Assembly: GCF_019649055.1 (NCBI RefSeq)
Contig: NW_026570242.1
Location: forward strand, 1,116,001 to 1,180,000
Origin: Paramacrobiotus metropolitanus
Lineage: Eukaryota > Tardigrada > Eutardigrada > Parachela > Macrobiotidae
Direction: 5' to 3'
Length of the DNA: 64,000 nucleotides
Shown: positions 1 through 10,317 of the stretch, piece after piece
How the letters are laid out: each line of letters starts with the position of its first letter
Numbering within the stretch: position 1 is the stretch's first letter
Notes under the pieces: generated by a model
What the model saw: the letters and a program-made list of their open reading frames with translations, nothing else
Database searches by the model: none
What the model was told of the DNA's origin: nothing
Position numbers and translations under genes: made by a program

Positions 1-261
1 TGCGTAGCTTCTCAGGCCATGGATCTGGCAGGGTGTGGCGTATCTCGCCCGAGTCCGATTCTGAAGAAAATGTATCTCTCACATTGGCCAAGTCGGGTCG
101 GGCACCACTCTGGTCACTGGGTTGAGCACCTTTTGCGCCGCCCTGGTCCTCCATGCTCTGGTCACCGGTAGGTGCCTGATTTTCGTCGCTTGGAGGGATT
201 TCCGTGTTGTGGTCCTGTGGGACATTTATGGTCAATTTGCCAGGGCTTTGGTCATCGTCGT

Positions 262-2175
262 TTAAGTCACCAGAGTTGGACTTTTGGGATTCCATTTCCT
301 GGTCCTCCTTTTCTTCCTCTGACTCTGGGTTCTCAGGTCTAGAGTCCTCAGAGTCCGAGTCGCTGGGTGGCGGGCTTGGCGACTTCTTCCCGTGCACCTT
401 CTTTGCCGTGGTCTTTCGGCTCTTCGTGGAAGTGGCTGACGGGGATGGTGACGGTTGTCTGGACCGGCCAGCTGCGCTGGGCAGTGACACTGTGTCCCGT
501 GGCGACGGCCGGGTTCCGGTCGTAAGCATACCTTCCGCCTCCTGTTCCTTCCGTAAAGCCATCTCCGGCGGGTAACTGATGGTCGCGGAGGTTTTTCCTG
601 GGGTAACTTCTTCGGACCAGGAAGTTTGGCCAGTTGGGTCATATCGTGCACCTCTTTGGCCCTTCCTTTTAAGGTGTCTCCCTTTGGTCCTGCCGCTTTC
701 TTTCTGCCCGAGTCCCTCTTGGTGCCTATGTCATGCGACACATACAGAAACCGTTGGGTCTTCTGCGGGATGAATTCTGGGACAGCAAAGCGTATAGTTT
801 CAGCGCAGTGGGCGTTGGTGGTTTCCAGAGTTCCTTCTCTGAGCAACGCTATCAGTTCGTCACCCAGTTGGTTTGCTAGTTGGGCGAGATCGATCTGTCC
901 TTTGCAATAAAGGGCGCCGATTGCCCTGGAGATGTGCAACAGGTTAGAACCTCTTGGGTCATGTAAGTACCCTATGGTTAGGCAGATCTGTTAGAAGGAT
1001 GTATCTCGGCTGCGGGAGAGTCCAGCTGACCGGTGGGTCACGTTGATCTCTGTCATGCTTGTCCAGTCGCGGTGTGTGCGGACCAGAAGGCCCAAGTTGA
1101 GGATGAGAGTGACTACTCGTCGCATGAAGGGTGCCGTAAGTACACGGTCCGCTAACCGGAGTCCTCTGAATTCTTCGCCGAGCGCCATGCGGGCTCGGAG
1201 GACGCTAACGAGACACTGGTGTAGGTCTCGGCCCGTCTCTCTCCTGATGATCCTTGCGGCTGCCACCCATAGATGTGCGTAACCCGTTGGGATTTCGACG
1301 TGGGTAGCTTCTGGTCTTGGGTCTGGGAGTTCAGCTTCATCGTCCCAAGGTGATGGGAGCATGACTTCCTCTGAGGGTGGATCGCCCTCAGGAACTGGTT
1401 CAAAGTCTTCATCACGCCATAACGGGTTATCGTGGTCTCTCCCTAGAGGTTGTGATGGTCCTAAATTGTCCAGGGGTTGTGATGGCCATGGTTTGTCCGG
1501 ACTATCCGATAGGACTTGGACATCCTCGTCGCCCGACAACCGTTTCTCCAGCTGGGCGATCTTGGCCTCGCGACTCTTCTGGCCTTTGGCCGCTTGTTTC
1601 TTCTGGCGATTTCGTTCAGCCTCTGGGTTCGTTGCGGGCCGTGGTGTTTGCGCCTGACTCCCGCTCGGTTGAGGGGAGGTTGGACGAGAGGCCGGTTTGG
1701 CCCTCTAAGGCTTTTCACCCTTTCTTGGCTGCTTAGCTCGTTGAGAGTTGGCTGAGTGGATCACCGATGCGCCAAACGCCAAGTCTTCCATTGTCCCTGC
1801 TACAGGGAAAGTTACGGATTGGCCAAAGGGTGTATCTTCCACCCTGGCCGGCATGGTCGACAAGAATGTTGGAACGACGGCCGTTTGACCTGTTTCTGGT
1901 TGACTCTGGCCAGCTGGTACTTTTGGTAGGGTGTTGGCCTTCGATGGTCCCGCCTGTGTTGGCTCTGCTTGTGGCGTAGCCACAATTGGGCCTGACTGAG
2001 ATGTATCCATCGGTTCAGGTGCTGCGGGCGGTTGCGTCTTTAGTGGCACCACTGTTGGTGCCAATGATGACAACGGTTCGGCCATCATTGGGTCCTTCTC
2101 CAGTGAGGGGCGCCTTCTGTTGCAGTAATCTTCCACCATTCTGATCCCCAGTTGGCGGAGCATTTCCGTGAACAT
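262..2175 (-). pseudogene. Post-capsid retroelement frames, function unknown
   Basis: Overlapping minus-strand frames (2175-1705, 1718-1461, 1539-991, 939-262) follow the capsid frame. Two hold helical, hydrophobic-patterned stretches: around 1,300-1,060 with W-V-A-A-A-R-I-I-R-R, and around 930-750 with L-A-Q-L-A-N-Q-L-G-D-E-L. The rest is proline-rich. The expected protease or polymerase motifs (DTG, YXDD, HHCC) are absent, so either a large extra domain sits between gag and pol or these are remnants of a different element. Frame breaks at about 1.5 and 0.95 kb argue for decay. Confidence 0.35.
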
Positions 2176-2256
2176 TTCATAATCTTCCGGTTTGTTCTGA
2201 TCCTTAGCCTCTTTCTCTTTCTGAGGAAGTAAGGGTACTGCCGTCTAGCATTACGT

Positions 2257-4167
2257 TCAGCATGGGCCACAAGATGTCTCTGCTCCGTAGGAGTCAGGGT
2301 ACTCATGGGCATCAGGGGCTGCGTCGGCTTCCACCTGTTCGGTCAGAAGTTCATTGACTATTTTGGTCGATTCCGGGACCAAAGGTGCTGGTGCAGTCAC
2401 GGGGACCTGAACTTCTTGAAGTGTTGAATCCGCGGCCACCGTAGGTGGCGGGATCCGTTCCACCATTATGGTCATGACTGGCTCTTGAGAAGATGAAGTG
2501 TCCATCTTCTCTTTGGTTGGTGATTTGCCTGACCGGCTCGGTGTGAACCTGGCAGGCACTGGTCCTGGAGTAGCCATACTTGGCAAACGCGCCGGTGTGG
2601 ATGTGGCGCGACCACGAGAAGTCCGTTTTTCGGGAGACCGACTTTGGCGGGGCGATCTCCTCGGTTGAGGAGATTTGGCCCGTGCAGTCTCGTAGAGGAC
2701 CCTTTGGACATCTTCATCCAAATCTTCTTCCTCTTCACTGGACAGTACACCATAGAAGGCCGCTGGGAGATGAGGGTTTTCCTCATCACTTTCGACCTCC
2801 TCCGGTGAGAGTTGGTCACCCACTGGTGGGCTTGGGCTTGGGCGCCGTTCTACTGTCCAAGCCCTTAGGTTGATATGTGGCCCGCGTATATAGATCGCGT
2901 CTTCGATGATATCGCCAGGCAGTAGGCGTTGGTGAAGGGCCTGGCTATTACTTCTCATAGCCACGAGTCGTCTGATGAGGATATTCCGTTCCTGGACCAA
3001 CAGTTGACAGCCTCGGTTGACGCGGTCAATTTCGTGGTCAGTCAAGATTGGATCGCCAGCGCGTATCCGCTGGCGCATATCCTCTTCAGTTAGGTTTAAG
3101 CGAAGATCAACTTCTATGATGTCGCTAACCATTTCATTATGCGGGTCCATCTGATACTGGCTGGTTGGGCTCGTTTGGGTCAACCGAATACGATGCGTCG
3201 TTGGGCTCGTCCCGCAAAATTTTCGTTGTCCCGATGGGAGTGGTCTCTCCTCTGGTGGTGAGAGCACGTGTCCTTTCCCAGGGAACCTCTTCGGCGGTGA
3301 CTGCTCCTTCTTGGTCGGTAGGCCCCGAAGCGTCAAATTTGGCTGGCTAGCCAAAGCTGTCGGCTTAAGTATGGATGGTCCGGGCCTGGTAGGGCCAGGA
3401 ACTTCCAAATCCATTGGCGGGCTACTCCACGCTGGTGGTGTGGGCCTGCGAGTTGGATTGAGCTCCATGTCCAAAGGTGGTCCTCTCCATGCTGGGAGTG
3501 ACCACTGTGAGGGAGGCTCCTCCGGTTCTGGGGGAGTCCTCTTCTTCCTTCTGAACCTGGACGATTCGGGACCACTAGTTGTAGCTGGTGTGGCCGCTCT
3601 AGCTGTGCTGGGTTTATCTCCGGTCAATTTCCTGGCCGTTGGCCGGACGATCAAAGTGCCGCCTGATGTATCGCCTTCGATTTGTCTAGGCGTGGACGTG
3701 GTGTCCGATGGAGCGCGACGCAGTTCAGGCTCGTGCACGTTGCTTTTCAGAGAGTGCAGAGTCATTGTGTCATCCAAATTGGCGCGCGCCTGGAGAGTCA
3801 GGATCGCATCGTAGTATTGTTCAAGCCTCTCGAATCCGTGACGGTAGTTACGGTGCGAGATTTCACCTAGAGCGTTGGCCTGTTGATTTTCGTCGCCATA
3901 TCGGTCGTTAAATTTCTGGAGCCATTCTTCGACTGTCCAACCATCGCCATCTTCGCGGTTGGACTGGCCCGTATGCCACTCCTTTACCGGTTTGGTCAAG
4001 AACGCGTAAATTCGGCCCATGAAGTCCGGGTCCGGCTGGTCTAAGTCGGATGACTGCTGCCAGATCATTCTCATCTGGATAATCCATCCCTTGACTTCTG
4101 TTTTGTCGCCGTCGAAGGATGGAAGAGTGGTACGATTGTCAGCTTTCGCGTTGGCCTTTTGGCCTTA
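2257..4167 (-). pseudogene. Gag capsid-like open frame with proline-rich tail
   Basis: The frame is open from a TAA at about 4,168 down to 2,257, about 635 codons. The first ~130 residues carry the retrotransposon gag capsid pattern: a short F-D-G-D start, an amphipathic W-I-I-Q-M helix, then W-T-V-E-E-W-L-Q-K-F and a helical stretch with F-E-R-L-E-Q-Y-Y-D-A-I. The remaining ~480 residues are rich in Pro, Ser, Arg and Glu and probably disordered. No CCHC zinc knuckle is seen here, unlike the right-hand element. The upstream stop and lack of a clear start show that the copy is broken or is read by recoding. In a live element it would be the structural Gag protein that packages the RNA. Confidence 0.6.
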
Positions 4168-4866
4168 ACGTATCGGTCGATGGCCTCCAAGTTGTTAAGA
4201 GGTGGACTGGCCCTTGGCGACGGTGCATGCGTTATCTGCTACACCACTACTTGTGTTGGTGGTTGCAGTACCTGTGGCGCTGGGGCAGGCGGGTATTGCA
4301 TGGCTCCGTTGGACACCATCATCCATATGTCCCATTAGGTAGCTGGACCAACACGGGCACGTTCTAGCCCGGGTTTGGCTGTGCAGCCGGTCCGCGTGGT
4401 GCCGCTGCCGTTGGCTTGGCGCCGGGTGGGTGGGGCGCGTTCTGGCCCATGGGCTGGCGCGGGGGCGCGTTCTGGCCCGGGGGCACACTTTGCTCCTGTT
4501 GTGGTTGGGCTTGGCCCGATTGGGCTGCCGATAAGGTAGGAGAACCAGTTAGGCTAAATTGGCCTATGAATGGCATTTGCACCGTTGGTGTGCCACTCTA
4601 GTCTTATACCTGTCTCTGATGTGGTGTTTTGAACTGGAACACTGCGCTCGGCGGATTGGTCCGGTTTGGATCCACGCCACTGATTGGAGCCTGGGCCGAG
4701 ACGAAGTATGGGCATCGGGTTGGAGTTCAAGTTCGGAAGATGGATGGATACAATGTGGTTGACCCGAAGAATCCTTGGCTCGGCGTCTGATTTTGAGACG
4801 TCGGCTTGCTCGGGACAAAGTTGAATGGCCTGCTTAACACAGACGGTTGGGTCAGTGTGGCGGGCG

Positions 4867-6651
4867 TCACTGTGGTCGATTGACCCATAGTGGCTGAGGT
4901 AGTAGTCGGTATCGGCTGTGGCGGTAGGTTGGTGTCGCAATTGATGATCCCTGATTCACGGGGCTCGAGGGCGCCGGTATGATCGGCCCTTGATGTGGTT
5001 TTTCCGTTGATGGCTCCGTTCCGTTGATGGCTCCGACATTAGCATGTCGACGTTGTGTATCCAAGTCCGGAAAGGTTTGGTAAGAAGGTGGTTCCGCTGA
5101 CATCTCAGAATATAAGTTCTCGAGATGTGATTTTTCCGCGTCTTAGCAGGCGTTTTCGGTGCTTAGCCTTTCCAGGTCCTCATTGAGTTCGGTGATGCGT
5201 TGGGTGGCCGTTGCAATCCTTGACCAGACTGGCGTTATTGGCCTCCAGATTGATGATCCGGTCATGTTGGCCCTAGATCACCAGCCCTCCAGGTCCTGAG
5301 CTGGTCCTGGAGGGCAGCATTCTGCTGCTGGAATTGCAAGAATTGCGCTTCCATATGTCGAACCGTTTGGTCCAACTGTCCTATTGGTTGAGTCGCTTGT
5401 AGCAGGGTCTGGTAATTCTGAAGCAGCAGCTTGAAGTCGTTGCGGAGGCGTTTGATCATGTCCTGGAAGTTGGTGAGATCGTCGTTTAAGCGATCGTTTT
5501 CCGTTTGTAGGCGATCCGTCTCCACATCGGTTTCGTCGATAGTGGCCCTTGCTTGGGTCAGGTAAGTCCTGGCTTGGGCCAACTAGTTCCTCGTTGAGGC
5601 GAGTATGAATTCGAGTCCCGCCACCGCCACTTCTAGGCGATGAATGTCCTTGTTGAGCTGGTCTCGCTCAACATGAGACACGGGGCCAACTTTAGTTTGG
5701 TCATCTCAAGTTGGGTCTGGGCCTGTAGGGCCAAGACATGTTTGGCCTCTCCATCCGCTTTGGATGCGAGGGTCCGGTACTTATCGATTTCCTGTCTCAT
5801 TAGCTGTTCGGCTGAGAGGGCGACTTAGTTTACGGCGACAAACTGCTTAGTCAGATCCCGCACTCTTGTCCTGAGGACTTCGGGTTCCTCGATGTCCCCG
5901 GGCGGGGTTGCCTGGATCAGCTTGTCTTGGCTGAATGCGGCGCGACTCATGTCTAGAGATGACTGATTTAAGTCAGTCCTTATTGTGGTCCTGGTCAAAT
6001 GTTCCAGGTCCAATGGTGGAAGGTCCGGTTCCGGTTTAGTCCGGCCAGTCGCGTCCGTAATGTCGTTAGTTGGAGATGGCGTTGGATGGTTCAAGCCATT
6101 TGCTTTGAACATGATTGGCGACTGACTCACGGGCGGTTGGCCCTGGTCATGGGCCTTTGGACCTGAACGCAGTTGGCCTTGGTCATTTACCTTGCCCCCA
6201 CCTTTGGTCACCGTTGGTGCCTCAGGCTGGACCCGGTCCAGACCAAGTTGGTCGGACTTGCTGTCGGGCCCTGGGTGTCAAGGTTGGCCTGGGCTGAGGT
6301 ATCGGCGCCAGGTCTGTCCCTCGGCGAGTTGGCCTCGGACAATGCCTCGCGCGCCTCCAGGAATCTGTTGTCCCGGGTGACGTCGAGGCTTTTCCCACTT
6401 GTGTCCAAGTCAGGTGGCAGGATTTGTTTGTCCCGCCTTTCCTTGGCCTGGACTGAACTCGTTAAGCCGGTCGAGTTTGGCTGGTCCGGGTCAGAGTCAG
6501 TGCGCCTGGTGCTACGAAGACCGTATGGTCCCATTGTGTCGCGCGTGGCGTAACTCTTGCCCAGAGGTTGGGCGTAGTCGTTGGTCCGGCGCCCGTCCAT
6601 CGGACTGAACAATCTCTGTTGGGGTTGTGCATGCCTGGTGTATGGCATCAC
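4867..6651 (-). pseudogene. N-terminal low-complexity and coiled-coil part of the left gag
   Basis: Three successive minus-strand frames (6651-6208, 6211-5825, 5582-5262) encode polar, proline-, threonine- and aspartate-rich sequence, followed by a 100-residue coiled coil rich in Gln, Leu, Asp and Asn. Further degenerate Pro/Gln-rich frames reach 4.87 kb. The frames follow one another in the order expected of a single broken polyprotein. This layout, disordered or coiled-coil leader then capsid, matches the right-hand element at 60.7-62.3 kb. I do not recognise a named domain. These frames could also be chance openings in GC-rich DNA, but the coiled-coil frame looks like real coding sequence. 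Confidence 0.4.
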
Positions 6652-8129
6652 CTTGGCCCAAGGCGCTGTGAGTTTGGCCCATGGTACTGGGACTTACAAC
6701 TTTCTTTGGTCTTGATCTTTGAGTCTGGACCGGAACGTTGGCTGGATCACGGGTCGGTGCTGCTCAGGTGCGCTGGAGCTTTAGGAATAGCGTTAGCTGC
6801 CTATGGCCCTACGTTACGTTACTGACCAGTGTGACGTCACGTACGAAATGGTCTTGCAGTTAGCTCTACGTCACGAGTAGCGTGCCGGGAGCAAAAATCA
6901 AAAACAATATGACTCACTACGAGTCTTATAACACGGGGAAGTTTCCCACCTGTTCGGACTGGTCGAAAATTAAAGGAAGTAAACCACTCTGACGTCACGC
7001 GACTTTTCGCGAAATTTCTGGCTATACAAAATGGCAGTTTTGTTCGCCGAAAAAATTCAGGATAATTCAGGGAATTATTTTAAGAAAGTAAAAGTACACA
7101 ATTCTAGTAGTACTTTTTTAGGAGAATCCGAAAACAAAACTTCTATGCAAAACGGACGAAAGGTTTAAAAGTTATTAATTTTTAAAATTTACGGTTACCG
7201 GGAAATCGCCGAATTCTATGGTCAAAAACCCTACGACGCCACAGCAGGTCTTACCGGGAAATCTGTTCGTCCAAACTGTTGCTGCGTCGCTCCAATTCAC
7301 CCTCTTCTACCGTGAGGGCCGCAGCGTACCCGATAGGGCGCTATTTGGGTCTTGATCGTTCCTACTTATTTTTTGGGTCAGGGAGCCAAGACGCGGGGGC
7401 ACCTAGTTTTAGGCGCATGCCCGTATGATTAGATCCGTCGCTCTGCAGGTTCCCAGTGGAACCTGTTTCAGGAGATGAAATGGCGGCCTCTTCTAGGTCG
7501 CAGGTTCTGGTCTACTTATGGACTCAGTGAATTCCTTCGACCGAAATTTGCCTCCACTGGGGGTTCAGAGGTTCGCAGAAAGAAAACCGAACGGTGCTTC
7601 TACCATGTCAGAACGCCACAGAAGCAGAGAGAATGGGAGCAATCCTTTATTGAATATCAATAAAGCAACCACAAAAACCAACAGAAAAGCAATGCGGAAT
7701 CACTGTGGAAAAATGTAGCTGCCAGCGAGCTCGGTGAAAATCAACCTAATGAAGCGGCGTGCTGCAGCTGCGTAACAGCTGTTACCGCAAAGCATGGAAT
7801 CGCTCGTAGGCTGGGCCACACCCCCACGAGTGCATAGCGAGTGCGCTGATTGGTCAACATAGACAAAGTATACGCTGAGTAATCAGCTTATATGAGCGGC
7901 ACGAGTGGCGTGGCCACTTGCGTGCGGGCGACAGAGCAAGCCACAAGAGGTGTCTACCGCCTCGAGTGAGCGGTCTCTAACAGTTTGTAAAGGAAGATTT
8001 TGGTTCTCTGCAAATTCATACCTGTCTTAGAAGGCCGGACGCCTGCGACAGGAAAAGACTGCTGATTTTATAAAGGAAATTTAAATACGAATTTCTGAAT
8101 TTACTGAAGATACTGAAGAAATAAAAATC
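6652..8129. other. Gene-free stretch next to the left retroelement
   Basis: I see no credible gene here. For the minus-strand element this is the 5' side, so its LTR and leader should lie here. A TATAAG-like box on the minus strand near 7,885-7,892 would suit an LTR promoter. I could not find a matching second LTR or a convincing primer binding site, so no LTR is called. Confidence 0.35.
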
Positions 8130-8201
8130 TGCCGATGACGGGACTCGAACCCGTGCCAACTGCGTCTGTAGCCGTCCGTCTTACCACTGATCTACACCGG
8201 C
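8130..8201 (-). tRNA. tRNA-like gene with an imperfect anticodon arm, isotype undecided
   Basis: The minus strand gives a 72-nt tRNA-like sequence. The 7-bp acceptor stem (GCCGGTG with CATCGGC) pairs fully with one G-U. The T arm is perfect (ACGGG, loop TTCGAGT, CCCGT). The A box (TAGATCAGTGG) and B box (GGTTCGAGTCC) match the pol III consensus. The D stem pairs poorly, and the best anticodon stem (ACGGC with GCAGT) has a mismatch and a non-U at position 33, so the anticodon (CAG by that fold) is not reliable. It could be a tRNA pseudogene or tRNA-derived repeat that can still be transcribed. Confidence 0.55.
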
Positions 8202-8471
8202 TGCATTATTAAATCTTCTTCAGATTTTAACGCACTGTGCGACTGCCTTTCACCTGTCCATATAGTATATCCCGGCATGGCCATCAAGTTGTAGACGCAT
8301 GACAGTGATTTACAGACTATCCATTAAGGCAACAAACCTTTCAGACAGAAAGCCACAGTAAAATTTTACGCTGATTCGGAGTCTGTGACTTGTTTTTTGA
8401 AATTAAAAAAAAGCATCTGAGTCGAATCAAGCAATAGAAGTGGGGCTGGAATCGGGCATGAATACATTGAT

Positions 8472-8534
8472 GTCGTGAACGCATTGCTTGCCTGGTCTCT
8501 GTGACAGAGGCCAGGCAAGCAATGCGTTCACGAC
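8472..8534. repeat. Near-perfect 63-bp palindrome
   Basis: The arms GTCGTGAACGCATTGCTTGC... and their reverse complement match over about 29 bp, with one mismatch and a short TGAC loop. The RNA would be a stable hairpin. It may be a small fold-back element or the core of a larger decayed one. No protein is encoded across it. Confidence 0.75.
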
Positions 8535-8739
8535 AGTTTTTTGCGCCCTGCAGTTGCATTTACTCCGACTGCTGCAACGACTGCTATGTGGCTCACTCAA
8601 ATTTATAATTTGACTTATGCAAAAATAATAACTTCTTATCAAATCGATGCAGTGTATGAGTGCTACTGTTTAGCTTAGAAAAGGATGCAAGCCTGCAAGG
8701 CCACGAATCAGCTATGATTATCGAGCCCGGCTTTCCCGT

Positions 8740-9565
8740 AGGGAAGGGCAGGCACGGCTGGCCCGCGCTGAAGCTCGGACTTGGATTCGGAGTCGGATTA
8801 CTCAAACTTGGACTTGGATTACTCAAACTTGGACTTGGATTACTCAAACTTGGACTTGGATTACTCAAACTTGGACTTGGATTCGGAGTCGGATTACTCA
8901 AACTTGGATTCAGATTACTCAAACTTGGGACTTGGATCCCTTAACTTGGATTTCATAAGTTGCATTATTTGACTTGGATTACTTAACTTGAACCTCCTAA
9001 ACTGGACAACATATTTTTGGGCTTGGATTACGTTTTCTTATCCTATTTTCTCGTCCTTAGTATTTTCCTTTTCTCAGGGTAATCTTAGGCTCCATAGGTT
9101 TCTTAGGTTTTTAAGGTTATTCTTAGGTCTCCAAGGTTATTCTTAGGTTTCTGAAGTTGTTCTTAGGTTTCTTAGGCTTTTCTTAGGTTTGTTAGGTTTC
9201 TTATCTTTCTTATGTTTCTTAAAATTACCTAAGAACCTAAGAAACCTAAGAATAACCGAAGAAACATTAGAATAACTTAAGAATTACCTTAGAAAAAAAA
9301 TTATTAGTCCAGTTTAGGAAAGCCAAGTTAAGTAATCCAGTTAATTAATCCCATTTAAGTAATCCAAGGTTAGTATTCCAAGTTAAGTAATCCAAGTTAA
9401 GTAATCCAACTTTTGTAATCCAAGTTGAGGGATCCAAGTCCAAGTTTGAGTAATCCGACTCCGAATCCAAGTCCAAGTTTGAGTAATCCAAGTCCAAGTT
9501 TGAGTAATCCGACTCCGAATCCAAGTCCGAGCTTCAGCGCGGGCCGGCACGGCTCGTGCAGTGGA
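8740..9565. mobile_element. Fold-back (long inverted repeat) element with tandem 21-bp units
   Basis: The left arm begins near 8,745 with GGCACGGCTGGCCCGCGCTG and runs into tandem copies of an ACTTGGATTACTCAAACTTGG unit (8,775-8,930). The right arm, ending near 9,560, is its reverse complement: TTTGAGTAATCCAAGTCC copies and then CAGCGCGGGCCGGCACGG. Between them CTTAGGTTTCTTAGG-type sequence (9,060-9,220) is mirrored by AAGAAACCTAAGAA (9,230-9,300). The whole element folds back on itself around 9,225. This arrangement, with no gene, is typical of Foldback-type non-autonomous DNA transposons. A target-site duplication was not identified. Confidence 0.75.
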
Positions 9566-9932
9566 CTGCGTTTGGCAATTTACTAGTGCTAAGCAGATGC
9601 TGAATTCTTACGAGATTATGATAAATTTTATGGGATTAATTATGGGATCTTATGGGATTATATGGCCTGACCGGTGATTGTCTACACATTGATAAAGTAA
9701 TCCTGAATGTAGGCAAACGAATAGTGACATAGTTTGTTATTCCTAGCGGTGGTTGCGAACCACATTATTGCACGAGCGCGAGCGCCCGTACCACTGGGAA
9801 ATGGTACTGGGATTGTGGAATTGGAAAAGCGTGACGTAATCTTTTCGTGGCGTCAGAAAAATTTCATTGCTCTTGACAAAGACTTATTGCAGCACCTCGC
9901 GCTTCGCGCTCGGTGCAAAAATAGACTGGCTT

Positions 9933-9979
9933 AAAGGCTATTTTGCCCCAGTGTTCTATAGTGGGGCAAGATAGCCTTT
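9933..9979. repeat. Perfect-arm hairpin
   Basis: AAAGGCTATTTTGCCCCA and its reverse complement TGGGGCAAGATAGCCTTT flank an 11-nt spacer (one mismatch). A second small inverted repeat (GCACCTCGCGC / GCGCTCGGTGC) lies just upstream at about 9,893-9,916. There is no poly-T run that would make it a simple terminator. The sequence around it (TTTGCCCCAGTATG) partly repeats the arm. Confidence 0.65.
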
Positions 9980-10317
9980 TGCGCTACAGTACTCTTTGCC
10001 CCAGTATGCGCGGCACTATAGCTTTTTGCTGTTTTATCGCAGTCTGCGTTATTGACGGGAATGCGAAAACAAGCTGTCGTTTGCGGCAAATTTCAAGTTG
10101 CACCGTTAATTCAATATCCGCACAGCTTTTCCAAAGCAGCTTCAGTATTGTAAAAGCAGGCAATTGAGTCAATTGAGTCGCAATTCTGCATAAAAAAAGC
10201 CCTGTGCGTAGGAGAAAAGCCAAAGGAATACGCACAGTAAAGTTGTAAATCCAAACGGCGATGTTTGTAATTGCAAGACGATAGTAGGTGAGCAATGACA
10301 AAAACAAGCTGAATTTC

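Larger units (their letters stand above)
1..6651 (-). mobile_element. Decayed LTR-retroelement gag-like region, truncated by the left edge
   Basis: A long minus-strand stretch of open frames broken by stops and frame changes. Read 3' to 5' on the given strand it has a low-complexity N-terminal part, a retrotransposon-gag-like capsid segment near 3.7-4.17 kb, and a long proline/serine-rich part. The capsid is recognised by its pattern: an F-D-G-D start, W-I-I-Q-M, then W-T-V-E-E-W-L-Q-K-F about 65 residues later. The second element at 58.6-64 kb has the same pattern. No reverse transcriptase or integrase is visible, and no LTR pair could be resolved. The region is GC-richer than the host genes and rich in the words TTGGTC and TTGGCC. 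It is almost certainly inactive. Which superfamily it belongs to (Ty3/Gypsy most likely) is inference. Confidence 0.65.

Noticed and set aside
204-1755. Several plus-strand open frames over the left retroelement.
   Set aside because: They are antisense to the minus-strand gag-like frames, in GC-rich DNA that lacks stops on both strands.
7380-7460. Candidate primer binding site for the left retroelement.
   Set aside because: No convincing match to any tRNA 3' end and no LTR boundary beside it.
8660-8972. Open frames rich in repeated LKLGLG or NLDLDYS peptides.
   Set aside because: They are translations of the tandem repeat in the fold-back element, not genes.
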